In this document: positions 28,140 through 37,492 of the stretch, piece by piece
Layout of the letters: the number at the start of each line of letters is the position of its first letter
Position numbering within the stretch: the stretch's first letter is position 1
Source: Bdellovibrionales bacterium
GTDB lineage: Bacteria; Bdellovibrionota; Bdellovibrionia; Bdellovibrionales; JAGQZY01
Length of the DNA stretch: 64,000 nucleotides
Direction: 5' to 3'
NCBI GenBank assembly: GCA_019750295.1
Contig: JAIEOS010000002.1
Span: 87,510 to 151,509, forward strand
Translations under genes and position numbers: made by a program
Notes under the pieces: generated by a model
Told to the model about the DNA's origin: nothing
Seen by the model: only the letters and a program-made list of their open reading frames with translations
Database searches by the model: none

Positions 28140-30344
28140 ATGAACGGTCCAACCATCGATCTCTCCGAAATTGATAACCTCAAAAATAAGATTTTATCTT
28201 ACTTTCCTAACGCCGATATCGAATTCATTAAAAAAGCTTTTATCTTCTCGCGCGAGGCCCACAGTGGTCAGTTTCGTCGAAGCGGCGAGGCCTATATCTT
28301 CCATCCGATTGGTGTCGCAGAAATTTTGGCGGACCTCAAATTGGATCTGGCCACCATTGCCACAGGACTTTTACATGACACCGTTGAGGATACGGGTGTC
28401 ACCCTAGATCAGATCGAAAAAGAATTTGGTCCGACCGTCCGCCAGCTTGTCGATGGCGTCACGAAGATCTCTCAAATGTCTTTTAGAGACACCCACGAAA
28501 AGCAGGGCGAGAATATTCGAAAGATGATCGTCGCCATGGGAAAAGACATGCGTGTGATTCTTGTTAAACTTGCCGATCGTCTTCACAACATGCGCACACT
28601 CAATCACATGCCGTTCGAAAAGCAAACGCGCATTGGCCTAGAGACCTTAGACATCTATGCTCCGTTGGCGAGTCGACTGGGGATCAACTCCATAAAAATC
28701 GAACTTGAGGATCTAGCGTTTCGTTACACCAATCCTGAGATGTATTATTCTTTGGCTCAAAAAGTTTCTAAAAAGAAGAAAGAGCGCGAGAAGTACATCG
28801 AAGACGTCAAGCAAAACTTGATTGATGATCTTTCTAAGCGCATGAAAGCGAACTTCCGCGTGCAAGGTCGATCGAAGCATCTGTATTCAATCTTTAAAAA
28901 GATGACGATGGATGGGGTCGACTACGAACATGTTTACGACGTGCTCGCTTTTCGTGTCGTGGTCGAGAGTATGCCTCAGTGTTACGAAGTCCTTGGCCAT
29001 ATTCATTCGATGTGGAAGCCGATCCCGGGTCGATTTAAAGATTACATCGCCATGCCTAAAGTGAACCAATATCAGAGTTTACACACTTCGGTGATTGGAC
29101 CTGGTGGGGAACGCATCGAGATTCAGATTCGTACCGAAGAAATGCATTTGATTGCGGAGCGCGGGATTGCCGCTCACTGGAGCTACAAAGAAGGCGGTAA
29201 GGTCAATCCGGGGACGCTTCAGCAGATGGGGTGGCTTCAAGATTTAGTAAACCAGCATCAAGTCTCTACGGATTCTGGGGAATTTTTAGAAAACATCAAG
29301 ACCGATCTTTTTGAAACTCAGATTTATGTTTTTACTCCCAAGGGAGAGGTGAAAGAACTTCCCGAAGGCGCCACGGCGGTGGATTTTGCATTTGCCGTTC
29401 ATACTGACGTGGGAATTCATTGCGTGGGCGCGCGGATCAACGGAAAGCAGGTTCCGTTGAAGGCGGTTCTGCGCAACGGGGACACGGTGGAAGTCACAAC
29501 GTCTAAGCTCCGTGGACCCTCCAAAGACTGGCTCAAATTTTGTAAAACTTCAAAAGCGAAATCGAGAATTCGCGCCTATATCCAAAATGAAGAGCGCGTA
29601 AAGTCGAGACAGTTGGGTGAAGAACTCCTCGAAAAAGAATTTAGAAAGCACGGCTATAATTTATTAAAAACGTTAAAGCCCGAAATGGTTCAGAATATCG
29701 AGAGCCTTAAGCGAACAGGCGCCAATGATCTCGATGATCTCTTTGTTCGAGTGGGTTACGGAAAGCTGCTCCCTAAGCAGATTCTCGAAGCGTTAGATCT
29801 CCGCAAGAAAGATGTTGTCGTTGAAGAAGACAAAGAGGGCTTTTTTCAAAAGATTTATAAATCCGCTGTTAAAAAAGACAAAAAGAAAAGTCGATCTCTC
29901 ATCACGGTGGATGGACTAGATGACGTCCTCGTTCGTTTTGGAAAGTGTTGCAATCCCATCCCCGGAGATCCGATCCGAGGATTTATTACACTCGGTCGTG
30001 GAATTACGATTCATAAGTCGGACTGCCAAAAAGTCTTCACCTTCGATTCGAATCGTGAGGTGGAAGTGGAATGGACTGTGAAGTCGGCGCCGGATGGTGT
30101 GGAACGGATCGCGCGTGTTCGGGTGATTAGTGGAGACACTCCGGGACTTCTTAAATCGATGAGTGAAGCTTTCGCCTCTTTAGGGATGAACATCCACAAC
30201 GCTCAAGTTCGAGTGACTAAAGACGGACGTGCCGTCTGTTTATTTGATGTGGCCGTCAAAGACACTCACCAGCTCAACATCGCCATTCAAAATTTACAGA
30301 AAATTAAAGGCATTCTCGGTGTGAGCCGAGTGACTCAAGTCTAA
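28140..30344 (+). CDS. Bifunctional (p)ppGpp synthetase/hydrolase Rel/SpoT
   Basis: The 734-residue enzyme makes and destroys the stringent-response alarmone. The N-terminal HD hydrolase is intact (HPIGVAEIL, then LLHDTVEDT with His79-Asp80). The synthetase domain has GRFKDYIAMPKVNQYQSLHTS; the RFKD version of the loop marks bifunctional enzymes. A TGS domain (IYVFTPKGEVKELPEGATAVDFAF), a CC-type zinc-finger segment (GKCCNPIPGDPI) and a C-terminal ACT domain follow. It starts 81 bases after rpoZ and its stop overlaps the convergent gene by 3 bases. Confidence 0.96.
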   Translation: MNGPTIDLSEIDNLKNKILSYFPNADIEFIKKAFIFSREAHSGQFRRSGEAYIFHPIGVAEILADLKLDLATIATGLLHDTVEDTGVTLDQIEKEFGPTVRQLVDGVTKISQMSFRDTHEKQGENIRKMIVAMGKDMRVILVKLADRLHNMRTLNHMPFEKQTRIGLETLDIYAPLASRLGINSIKIELEDLAFRYTNPEMYYSLAQKVSKKKKEREKYIEDVKQNLIDDLSKRMKANFRVQGRSKHLYSIFKKMTMDGVDYEHVYDVLAFRVVVESMPQCYEVLGHIHSMWKPIPGRFKDYIAMPKVNQYQSLHTSVIGPGGERIEIQIRTEEMHLIAERGIAAHWSYKEGGKVNPGTLQQMGWLQDLVNQHQVSTDSGEFLENIKTDLFETQIYVFTPKGEVKELPEGATAVDFAFAVHTDVGIHCVGARINGKQVPLKAVLRNGDTVEVTTSKLRGPSKDWLKFCKTSKAKSRIRAYIQNEERVKSRQLGEELLEKEFRKHGYNLLKTLKPEMVQNIESLKRTGANDLDDLFVRVGYGKLLPKQILEALDLRKKDVVVEEDKEGFFQKIYKSAVKKDKKKSRSLITVDGLDDVLVRFGKCCNPIPGDPIRGFITLGRGITIHKSDCQKVFTFDSNREVEVEWTVKSAPDGVERIARVRVISGDTPGLLKSMSEAFASLGMNIHNAQVRVTKDGRAVCLFDVAVKDTHQLNIAIQNLQKIKGILGVSRVTQV

Positions 30345-31129
30345 AGCTGTCCGTAGACGATGTGATGCTGGCGTCGAACATACTGTTCGAGTTGGCGTCC
30401 GTAGGTTTCCACTCTCTGAGCAGAGCTGAGCCAAGTCGATCGGATTTCGGGTTGGCTGAAGTGAGGTCTTAACGTCGAAAGAAGTTCTTCCTTAGTTTTA
30501 TGCCACTTTTGAAGATAAAGATTGAGGTTCGTTTCGGTCATGTGACTCGACTCTAAAAAATCGACATTTGTAATTCTGTCTTTAGGCAGCTGAAGAGCCA
30601 GTTCCGTTAATGTCAGTTCGATCACGATTTCATGCACATAATTAAAATCCAAATCGCGAAAAACCAGATCGACGTAAGCTTTAATTTGCCCCGAGAACTC
30701 CTCCATTCGGGTTGAATCCGACGAAGCGAGGACTTGTCGAGACACTCGCTCTAAGTTTTCCCGAGCCTCCCCCAGTTGTTTAGGGGTCGGAGCGGTGAAT
30801 CGGCGGTGAGGCTGGCTCAGTCGAGATTTACCCACCAGATGATGAGAAAACTCATGCCACAAATGCCAGGGACGAACGGTGTCCGTCACAAGAATGGCGG
30901 TGTGCTTTAACTCTTGAGCACGATCGGTCTCGACAAAGGAAAAGATGGTGAGTCCCATCAGTGGACCCCCACGTTCCTTTTGATTCCAATAATTTTGTCG
31001 ATCAGCCGTCGCGACAGAGAGGCGCGAAAACTCATTATTGGTCGATGTTTGAGCGCGCGGAATCTTTTCGAGAGTCACATTGTCCTGAAGTTTGACGAAG
31101 CAAGTGCTGTCGTTTTGCGAATAGGTCAT
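30341..31129 (-). CDS. HExxH protein, downstream part of a probably interrupted lipoprotein gene
   Basis: The 262-residue frame has HEFSHH (His92-His96) preceded by WHLW, a possible zinc-peptidase site, and is otherwise unfamiliar. It lacks a signal peptide and a good ribosome binding site. One codon upstream, in the same frame, lies the TAA that ends a 58-residue lipoprotein N-terminus (31133-31309). Reading through that TAA would give one lipoprotein of about 322 residues. A nonsense mutation, a sequencing error or a tightly coupled two-gene layout are all possible. Seen directly: shared frame and HExxH. Inferred: one original gene. Confidence 0.6.
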   Translation of the reverse strand: MTYSQNDSTCFVKLQDNVTLEKIPRAQTSTNNEFSRLSVATADRQNYWNQKERGGPLMGLTIFSFVETDRAQELKHTAILVTDTVRPWHLWHEFSHHLVGKSRLSQPHRRFTAPTPKQLGEARENLERVSRQVLASSDSTRMEEFSGQIKAYVDLVFRDLDFNYVHEIVIELTLTELALQLPKDRITNVDFLESSHMTETNLNLYLQKWHKTKEELLSTLRPHFSQPEIRSTWLSSAQRVETYGRQLEQYVRRQHHIVYGQL

Positions 31130-31132
31130 CAG

Positions 31133-31309
31133 TTAAATTAACGCCTTTTGATCAAAATCCACATCGGTCGCCTCTGGGATGAGGCTGGCTGTCAGATTCA
31201 GCGGCTCTAAGGGTTGCGAAAGTGAACAGCCGGGCGAGCTGGAGTTGGCCGACTTCACGCAGCCAGCGAAAATGAGTGAGAGAAAGAGGAGATGATAACG
31301 AATGCGCAT
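31133..31309 (-). CDS. Lipoprotein signal segment (58 codons), in frame with the HExxH gene
   Basis: ATG at 31309 opens MRIRYHLLFLSLIFAGC, a classic lipoprotein signal with Cys17 as the lipidation site, then about 40 polar residues to a TAA at 31133-31135. An AGGAGATG-like patch falls inside the coding start rather than before it. The next start codon of the downstream frame is only three bases beyond the TAA, in the same frame. It is more likely the 5' part of one broken gene than a free-standing small lipoprotein. Confidence 0.6.
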   Translation of the reverse strand: MRIRYHLLFLSLIFAGCVKSANSSSPGCSLSQPLEPLNLTASLIPEATDVDFDQKALI

Positions 31310-31470
31310 GTGGCTTTTGCATATCGCGATTTATCAAGTGAGGCAAAGCGCTTCGTCGCACAGAAAAGATTTTCATAGTCATTGCCGAATAAAAGTCGGG
31401 TTTAAGTGTAAAAAATTTTGGACTGTCAAATCTTTGATCACCCACGAATTTAGAAACAAAATTAAAACGA

Positions 31471-32979
31471 CTACTGATCACAAAGAGGCACGCCGGCATA
31501 CGAGTAGGCGTTTCGAACCAGTTTGGAGAAGTTGATCACGCGTCCGCCAGAGATATTGATGTTAGTAGAGTCCGTGGAGGCCTTGATGATGTCTTCGATA
31601 GTTCCGGGATTGTAGCTGACGTTATGTTGTTTAAAGAATTGAATCAAGAGAGCGGCGGCGCCAGCGATCACAGGTGCGGCCTGTGAGGTTCCGGCAAGTC
31701 TCTGATAGAGTCCGGAGCGCGATAGGGAATAAATCCCGCTGATTTGGCCCAGCTTTGATGAGTCGAGGGATCCCACGGCGGCGATCTCTACGTTGGATCC
31801 ATAATTGGAAAAGTTAGAAATTTTAATGATGTCGTTGGAGGCACTGACATCGTCGATCGATCCGACGGTGATGGCCCCATTGATTTGGGCTCCGACAAGG
31901 GCTGGTGAGACCTCAACGTCAACGCCCAAGTTACTTCCATGATTTCCGGCCGCCATGACGACGACGATTCCTGCATTGACGGCCGAGATCACGGCGCTCT
32001 CCACGGAGGGGAGACGAGCCTGAGATTCAATACTTATATTTAAGACATCGACGCCGACACTGATGGCTTGCTGAATCCCGGTGGTGAGGCTTAACTCGGA
32101 CCCAGAATTGATATCGATGACTTTGATGGCGTAAACTTTGGAGTTAAAACCAGCAGTTCCAATAATACCCAATGCGTTGTTGGAGGTCGCGGCCGCGGTG
32201 CCCGCCGTGTGGCTTCCGTGTCCATCGTTGTCGTAGGGTTCAGTCCCCGGAGAGAGCACATTGTATCCACAACCGACCTCTAAATTCGCGACGATATCCT
32301 GGTGGTTGCAGTCCACTCCGGTGTCTGCAAAAGCGATTTTTACGTTGGCAGTGGATGTTTTGGACAAGTATTGGTAGGCGTGATCATAATTCATCAAACT
32401 CAATTGTGTCTGTTTTGCGCGAGAGGCATCATTCGTGGCAGGGAGATCTAGGCTCGAAGTCGAGATCACACCCGGAGACGAAACTCCGACGATACATTCA
32501 TCGAGATCCGCCTGAGCTCGCAGTTGTGAGAGAGTCAGGCTCTCGTTCACCACGTACTTCATGGCGCGGACGGGATGATCGTGAAGGTCTAGATCATTTT
32601 GCAGCAGTATCTTCTGCGTGAGCACCCCTGCATTCGTTTTCGCACAGGATCGATCTACTAAGACTGAAAGTGTTTCTCCATTGAGTTCGGGATCCGAAGC
32701 CTTGGTGCTCATTGGTATCGCTTCGAGCTGAACTTTGTTGTTCGCAAACGGGGATTCGATGGGCGCTGCTTTTTGTGAGGCTTTAGAGAATCGAGCCACT
32801 GTCGGTCTGTAGGCGTTGTCACAAATATTTTTAGGTGAAGAAGAGACTCGGCTCGCCATGCCTTTCAATTCATTATTTAAAGATTTGAGTTCGCCACAGG
32901 AAACATACGTTGCCGATATGAATACCGGGCAAAGTATTAAAAATGCGGCAGCATGCGCGAGCTTACGTGAATATTTCAT
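31471..32979 (-). CDS. Subtilisin-like serine peptidase (S8), exported
   Basis: A 502-residue secreted protease. The signal segment (about 1-28) ends ATYVSC and may be lipidated. A propeptide-like region to about 195 precedes the S8 domain with the catalytic triad Asp219 (FADTGVD), His254 (DGHGSHTAG) and Ser431 (AGTSQAAP), plus the oxyanion Asn345 (AAGNHG). All key residues are present. Secreted subtilisins are typical of predatory or scavenging bacteria and would digest prey or environmental protein. Confidence 0.93.
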   Translation of the reverse strand: MKYSRKLAHAAAFLILCPVFISATYVSCGELKSLNNELKGMASRVSSSPKNICDNAYRPTVARFSKASQKAAPIESPFANNKVQLEAIPMSTKASDPELNGETLSVLVDRSCAKTNAGVLTQKILLQNDLDLHDHPVRAMKYVVNESLTLSQLRAQADLDECIVGVSSPGVISTSSLDLPATNDASRAKQTQLSLMNYDHAYQYLSKTSTANVKIAFADTGVDCNHQDIVANLEVGCGYNVLSPGTEPYDNDGHGSHTAGTAAATSNNALGIIGTAGFNSKVYAIKVIDINSGSELSLTTGIQQAISVGVDVLNISIESQARLPSVESAVISAVNAGIVVVMAAGNHGSNLGVDVEVSPALVGAQINGAITVGSIDDVSASNDIIKISNFSNYGSNVEIAAVGSLDSSKLGQISGIYSLSRSGLYQRLAGTSQAAPVIAGAAALLIQFFKQHNVSYNPGTIEDIIKASTDSTNINISGGRVINFSKLVRNAYSYAGVPLCDQ

Positions 32980-33105
32980 ACGTCTGAGTTCGTGGATTTT
33001 TTAGAATTCCCCTCAGATTCAGTATAGCTAAGAGGGTATTGATGCACAATTGAATTGACCTTAAAGGCCAAGTTGAATTCAAATGTGTTTTATTATGAGA
33101 CGGCA

Positions 33106-34356
33106 ATGAAAAAGGCTCCATCAAGACCTCCAATTTTAATCTCAGGAAGCGACGAAATCGTCACCTTACAGGCAGCTGCGGAACGGCAGGGTCGAGGTGC
33201 AATGGGAGAGACCGCTCTTTCAGTGATCAAGAAGTCTGCGCTATTGATTCAGGATGGAATCATTAAATGGGTTGGGAATAAAAAAAAGTTGCCTCGGGAG
33301 TTTAGAAAAGCAAAAGAGATTAGCGTATCTGGAAATCTCTTTCCTGGTTTTATTGATTGCCACACCCATACGATTTTTCATGGCAATCGCGCTCACGAAT
33401 TCGAAATGCGAAATCGCGGCGTCACTTACCAGGAGATTGCTCATCAGGGCGGTGGTATCGCGTTTACGGTGAAGCAGACCCGAGGTGCATCAGATGCGGA
33501 CCTCAAACGAAGTTTAATCTCTCGTTTAGACTACTTTATTAAGCAAGGGGTCACCACCGTCGAAATTAAAAGCGGGTATGGTTTGAGTCCTTCTTCGGAA
33601 ATACGTTTACTCAAAATTCTTAAGAGCACCAAGCATTCCGTTGAAATTGTTCCGACCTATTTAGGAGCGCATTCCATTCCTCCCGAATATAAGGATGCTA
33701 AATCTTATATCAGCCATGTCAAAAATCAATTGAGTGAAATCAAAAGTAAAAAACTGGCGGAGCGAGTAGATATCTTTGTGGAAAAGGGATATTTTTCGAA
33801 AGAACTCGCAGAAGACTACCTTCACTTTGCTAAGGATTTAGGATTTAAAATCACCGTTCATGCCGATCAACTGAGCTTGAGTGGTGGGGCGGAGATCGCG
33901 GTCGCCGTCGATGCCGTTTCGGCCGATCATTTAATTCGTGTGGAGGAAGCGCAGATTAAAAAGCTGAGTCAGTCGGAAACCACCTGCGTGCTTTTACCGG
34001 CGGCAGATTTTTATACTCATTGCCCGTATCCACCGGCGCGGAAAATGTTAGAACACAATTGTCGAATTGCTCTAGCTAGTGATTTCAACCCAGGAACTTC
34101 GCCCACACAGAATCTCCAGTTTGTGGGATTACTGGCGCGGACCATGATGCAAATGTCATTGCCCGAAGTTTTTACCGCGATGACGGTAGGGGCGGCCCAC
34201 GCATTGTCTCAGCAGGATCGTTTAGGATCCCTGACAGAAAACAAACAAGCTGACTTTTTTGTTTCGGAAAGAAGCTGGGATCAATTCTTTTATGATCTTT
34301 CACCCACTCCAATAAAAACCGTTTGGAAACGTGGCGTGCCTCTAAAAACCATTTAA
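33106..34356 (+). CDS. hutI: Imidazolonepropionase
   Basis: HutI opens the imidazolone ring in histidine degradation. The amidohydrolase motifs are clear: GFIDCHTHTIFHG (metal-binding HxH), VEIKSGYGL, the IVPTYLGAHSIPPEY block, VHADQLS and ASDFNPGTSP. The start is taken as ATG 33106 (416 residues); the in-frame stretch before it adds no family sequence. No hutH, hutU or hutG lies in the window, so the rest of the pathway is elsewhere or absent. Confidence 0.93.
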   Translation: MKKAPSRPPILISGSDEIVTLQAAAERQGRGAMGETALSVIKKSALLIQDGIIKWVGNKKKLPREFRKAKEISVSGNLFPGFIDCHTHTIFHGNRAHEFEMRNRGVTYQEIAHQGGGIAFTVKQTRGASDADLKRSLISRLDYFIKQGVTTVEIKSGYGLSPSSEIRLLKILKSTKHSVEIVPTYLGAHSIPPEYKDAKSYISHVKNQLSEIKSKKLAERVDIFVEKGYFSKELAEDYLHFAKDLGFKITVHADQLSLSGGAEIAVAVDAVSADHLIRVEEAQIKKLSQSETTCVLLPAADFYTHCPYPPARKMLEHNCRIALASDFNPGTSPTQNLQFVGLLARTMMQMSLPEVFTAMTVGAAHALSQQDRLGSLTENKQADFFVSERSWDQFFYDLSPTPIKTVWKRGVPLKTI

Positions 34357-34434
34357 AAAAATCACCTAGACCCTACGAAAATTTGCTATTGCTTTCTTTT
34401 TTTGACTGTGATCACGTTAGAGCTGGGGAGAACA

Positions 34435-34812
34435 ATGCAAGAATTTTTACTTACTCAATCTTCATATTACAGTCACCTGTTTAACACCGCGATTTTCTTC
34501 GATCCATTTCGGATTTATTTTAACAATTCCTTTGAGAGCGTGGCTTTGGATTTGTACTATCATGTGCAAAAGCATTTTGCCGGGAAGATCAATTCTCCGG
34601 TGCGCCACTATTATATTCTAATGTATCCGGATGCGAGCCAGTACACTCAAAGCTTCGCGCGCGCCAATGATCAAGTGACTGTAGTTCATGAGGGTCATGA
34701 TATAATTATTGGCATCAGAAATGCAGAAACTCTCAGCGACTTTCAATCAGTGCTTCACGCGATTGAGTTAGCGTCGAGCAATCCTCTTTCGAGCACAAAA
34801 GATTTGATATAG
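34435..34812 (+). CDS. Conserved-looking protein of unknown function
   Basis: ATG 34435 follows GGGGAGAACA, giving 125 residues without signal peptide or membrane helix. The sequence mixes aromatic beta-strand segments (FFDPFRIYFNNSFES, RHYYILMYPDAS) with HEGHDIIIGIRN. No family was recognised. Its last 58 bases overlap the convergent cinA-like gene, which is unusually long for this window. Confidence 0.55.
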   Translation: MQEFLLTQSSYYSHLFNTAIFFDPFRIYFNNSFESVALDLYYHVQKHFAGKINSPVRHYYILMYPDASQYTQSFARANDQVTVVHEGHDIIIGIRNAETLSDFQSVLHAIELASSNPLSSTKDLI

Positions 34813-35873
34813 GACGTCGTCCGGCGATGGGGAATCGTAATGGATTTTACGGTGCTCCCCTTATCCGTCGTGTAGATAATTTCGTAATTTGAGGAATCTT
34901 TGCTCACCAAAGAAATCATCAGCGTTCCGCTGGATGTTTTCTCTGGGATCTGGAGCTGACCGTTAAACTGGGTGTGAATCACAAATTTATCGAGTTTGAG
35001 AGCTTGGTCTTGAGATAAATCTATTAATTTTTGTGTGGCGAGGCCCTGGGTGACCGCGTCCCAAATTTCTATTTTTTTAAACTGATCGAATTTTTCAAAC
35101 GTTCGCTGATATATTTCTTTTTGGGAATGGCCGACAAAATATTTACTCGTGAGCTCTTCGTATTTGAGAAACGCGCTGCGGATTTCGTCAGTGAGTTCGG
35201 ACGTCCACAATTTAACTTCAACATAGGGCGCAGATAAACGGTATCCAAAATCCTTGTGAAAGGCATAGGCCTTAAAGAATTCCTCGGTCATATGTGCGAT
35301 ATCCGATTCTGCCGCGCACAACATCAACCACGTCGTAAGATGTCTGGTCCGTTGTGGGGCTAACTTTAAGAGTTCGGGGTGGATGTGATCATTCCAAACG
35401 GCTTCAATCTCCCGAGGAGGACCGGGGAGTGTCCAGAAGCGCTTCGTCCCAATAGAGAGTGTGAACGCTGGAGCCACTCCAAAATTGTTTTCTAACACTT
35501 GAGCGCCCTCTGGGATCATGGCCTGGCGTCGGTGGCCTTCTTTCACTTCTAAGCCTCGACTTTTAATTTTCGTTTCTATATTCACCCACGCGGGTTGGTC
35601 GAGGACCAAGGGTTTACCGGCAACCTCTGCGATAATATCTCTGGTGAAGTCGTCGCTGGTGGGCCCTAATCCTCCGCTGACGAAAATGAAATCGGCATGC
35701 TCCATGGCTTTGGTGAGAGCCATGATCATCAGCTCTCGCTCGTCGGGGACAGAGAGATGGAGGACGGAGTTAAGATTGAGCGCTTCCAGCTTTTTTGAAA
35801 GCCAAGAGGAGTTTCGGTTAACGATTTGACCGTCTGTGATTTCTGTTCCAATGGTGACTATAGCGCTCTTCAT
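34755..35873 (-). CDS. CinA-like protein with intact N-terminal domain and degenerate C-terminus
   Basis: The N-terminal MoaB/MogA-like domain is well preserved (IVTIGTEITDGQIVNRNSSWLS, FVSGGLGPTSDDFTRD, MIPEGAQVLENNFGVAPAF, WTLPGPPREIEAVW). The last 120 residues correspond in place to the CinA nicotinamide-nucleotide amidase domain, but the usual AESCTGG and TG(I/V)AGP motifs are missing; IWDAVTQGLATQKLID is the nearest remnant. The protein may hydrolyse ADP-ribose-type substrates (the N-terminal activity) without deamidating NMN. Length 372 against the usual 410 or more. Confidence 0.85.
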   Translation of the reverse strand: MKSAIVTIGTEITDGQIVNRNSSWLSKKLEALNLNSVLHLSVPDERELMIMALTKAMEHADFIFVSGGLGPTSDDFTRDIIAEVAGKPLVLDQPAWVNIETKIKSRGLEVKEGHRRQAMIPEGAQVLENNFGVAPAFTLSIGTKRFWTLPGPPREIEAVWNDHIHPELLKLAPQRTRHLTTWLMLCAAESDIAHMTEEFFKAYAFHKDFGYRLSAPYVEVKLWTSELTDEIRSAFLKYEELTSKYFVGHSQKEIYQRTFEKFDQFKKIEIWDAVTQGLATQKLIDLSQDQALKLDKFVIHTQFNGQLQIPEKTSSGTLMISLVSKDSSNYEIIYTTDKGSTVKSITIPHRRTTSYIKSFVLERGLLDANSIA

Positions 35874-35936
35874 GGGGTCATATTAGACTCAAAGTGCGAG
35901 GAAATACAACCGCCTGCTGGGGTGCTTTAGAGGGTA

Positions 35937-36479
35937 TTAGCGTGCAAAAGAGTTGTTGATGCGTTCGAGAGTTTTTAAATTGCCCTGACGACGCTGATCG
36001 AGCTCGTTCATTTCTTTTTCGATCTCCACCTTTTGCGTCGCAGTTATATTTTCTTTTTTGAGCTCTTGCTGAATGTTTTCGATGCGAGAGGTGATTTGTG
36101 TCGTTTCTTTTTCTACAAGAAACACGCGGAGGCCTCGCTGGTAACCTTTAAGAAATTCGTCCTCGTACTTCTCGGGACAAGTTTTGCTGTAAGGCTGACC
36201 GGCTTTTGCGGCGAGAAACCCGTGATTTTCTGTACAAAAAAGAGATAAGCCGTGATTCCATCCATCCGTGTATTGCTGAATTTCAAGGCCCGACATCTTT
36301 GCACAATCTCGAGCTGTCATTGTCCAATTGTTAGAAGGTTGGCCTTGCATGCCGTCTTGGCGGCCGCGCTCGAACCAGTTGATTTCCGCGCAGGAGGGCT
36401 TTTTCGCGACCATGGGAGTTGTACAGCCGGTGGACAGTGCAAAGAGTAAGAGAGCTGTAACTAAACGAATTATCTGCAA
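35937..36479 (-). CDS. DUF2799-type lipoprotein
   Basis: A lipoprotein signal ends at LSTGC (Cys19). The rest shows the Trp/Gly/Cys-spaced pattern of DUF2799: WFERGRQDGMQGQ, RDCAKMS, YTDGWNHGLSLFCTENHGFLAAKAGQPY, CPEKYEDEFLKGYQRGL. A coiled-coil tail of about 55 residues follows (ENIQQELKKENITATQKVEIEKE). It is probably anchored in the outer or inner membrane facing the periplasm. Function unknown. Confidence 0.75.
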   Translation of the reverse strand: MQIIRLVTALLLFALSTGCTTPMVAKKPSCAEINWFERGRQDGMQGQPSNNWTMTARDCAKMSGLEIQQYTDGWNHGLSLFCTENHGFLAAKAGQPYSKTCPEKYEDEFLKGYQRGLRVFLVEKETTQITSRIENIQQELKKENITATQKVEIEKEMNELDQRRQGNLKTLERINNSFAR

Positions 36480-36508
36480 ATTATTCCTCGTGAAAAATTT
36501 ACCTCGTT

Positions 36509-37492
36509 CTAACGAGAAATGACGCGATTGTCTACAGTTGAGTCAGTGATTTGAAAAGCTTTCATGATGGATTGTCGAGGGTCGCTCTCGAAGTCCAGCT
36601 GAGTGTTATAGTTCGGCGTTACGGTGAGAGAAAACGGTTTTGCAACGTCCTGAATTTTCTCGAGCCACTTTTTCCACGTCCAAGTCTCGTAGTTGGTGGA
36701 AAACAAAATAACTCCGTTGGGTTTTAAACATTTTGCCATCAGGGAAATCAGCTCTGCGTAATCCGACTCGATCTTAAAAATTTTATTTTTGTTGCGACTA
36801 AACGAGGGAGGGTCGCAAACGATCAAGTCATAAGCTTCGTTTTTCTTAATGGCCCATCTTAAATAGTCGAAACTGTCCATGTCGTAAAACCGAAAACGAT
36901 CTCGTGAAATAACAAAATGATTGAGCTCAAAATTCTTTTTACTCCACTCAATGTATTTAGGACTGAGATCCACAGAAACCACTTCGCTCGCTCCCCCTTG
37001 AGCAGCGTTGAGACTAAAGCCCGCCGTGTAGCAAAACAGATTGAGAGCTTTTTTATCTTTCGCGTTTTCTTGAATCCACTGCCTTTGGCTGCGTTGATCT
37101 AAAAATAGTCCTGGAGATATCCCTTGGTCCCGATAAAACAAATAACGAATATTATTCTCGTGAGCGATCCACGATTCTGCTGGGAGCGAGCTTGGAAACT
37201 TCTTTTTCTCGCTGGTATTTTTGGAGTGAAAAGTCAGAGCATAATGGCGGGCGCCGGTGCATTCTAACAAAGTTTGAATTTCGTTTTCGGTGGGGATTCC
37301 GTCTGTGGAATCGCTCCACCAGCCCAGTTGCAAAACCTCTCCTAGAAGATCCGCACGCAATGGCGTTCCCTCGTCATGGATCACGCGGAGGCATTGTTCT
37401 CCATTGAATTTTTCAGGATAGAGTTTTTTGCGTCTCTCGATGGACAAAATCCAACTGGGCAAAAAGGAGTTTACTGAGTCTTTTTTATGCAT
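36509..37492 (-). CDS. Class I SAM-dependent RNA methyltransferase, RlmI/RlmK-like
   Basis: The SAM-binding fold is clear: ALNLFCYTAGFSLNAA, then VVSVDLSPKYIEWSKKNFELN, YDLIVCDPPSFSRNKNK (the DPPSF active-site loop) and NGVILFSTNYETWTW. This arrangement is that of RlmI and the C-terminal half of RlmK, which methylate 23S rRNA. The N-terminal 110 residues replace the PUA domain with an RlmK-like segment (LLGEVLQLGWWSDS). Its start overlaps the 3' end of the upstream fur-like gene by 22 bases, suggesting coupling. Confidence 0.8.
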   Translation of the reverse strand: MHKKDSVNSFLPSWILSIERRKKLYPEKFNGEQCLRVIHDEGTPLRADLLGEVLQLGWWSDSTDGIPTENEIQTLLECTGARHYALTFHSKNTSEKKKFPSSLPAESWIAHENNIRYLFYRDQGISPGLFLDQRSQRQWIQENAKDKKALNLFCYTAGFSLNAAQGGASEVVSVDLSPKYIEWSKKNFELNHFVISRDRFRFYDMDSFDYLRWAIKKNEAYDLIVCDPPSFSRNKNKIFKIESDYAELISLMAKCLKPNGVILFSTNYETWTWKKWLEKIQDVAKPFSLTVTPNYNTQLDFESDPRQSIMKAFQITDSTVDNRVISR

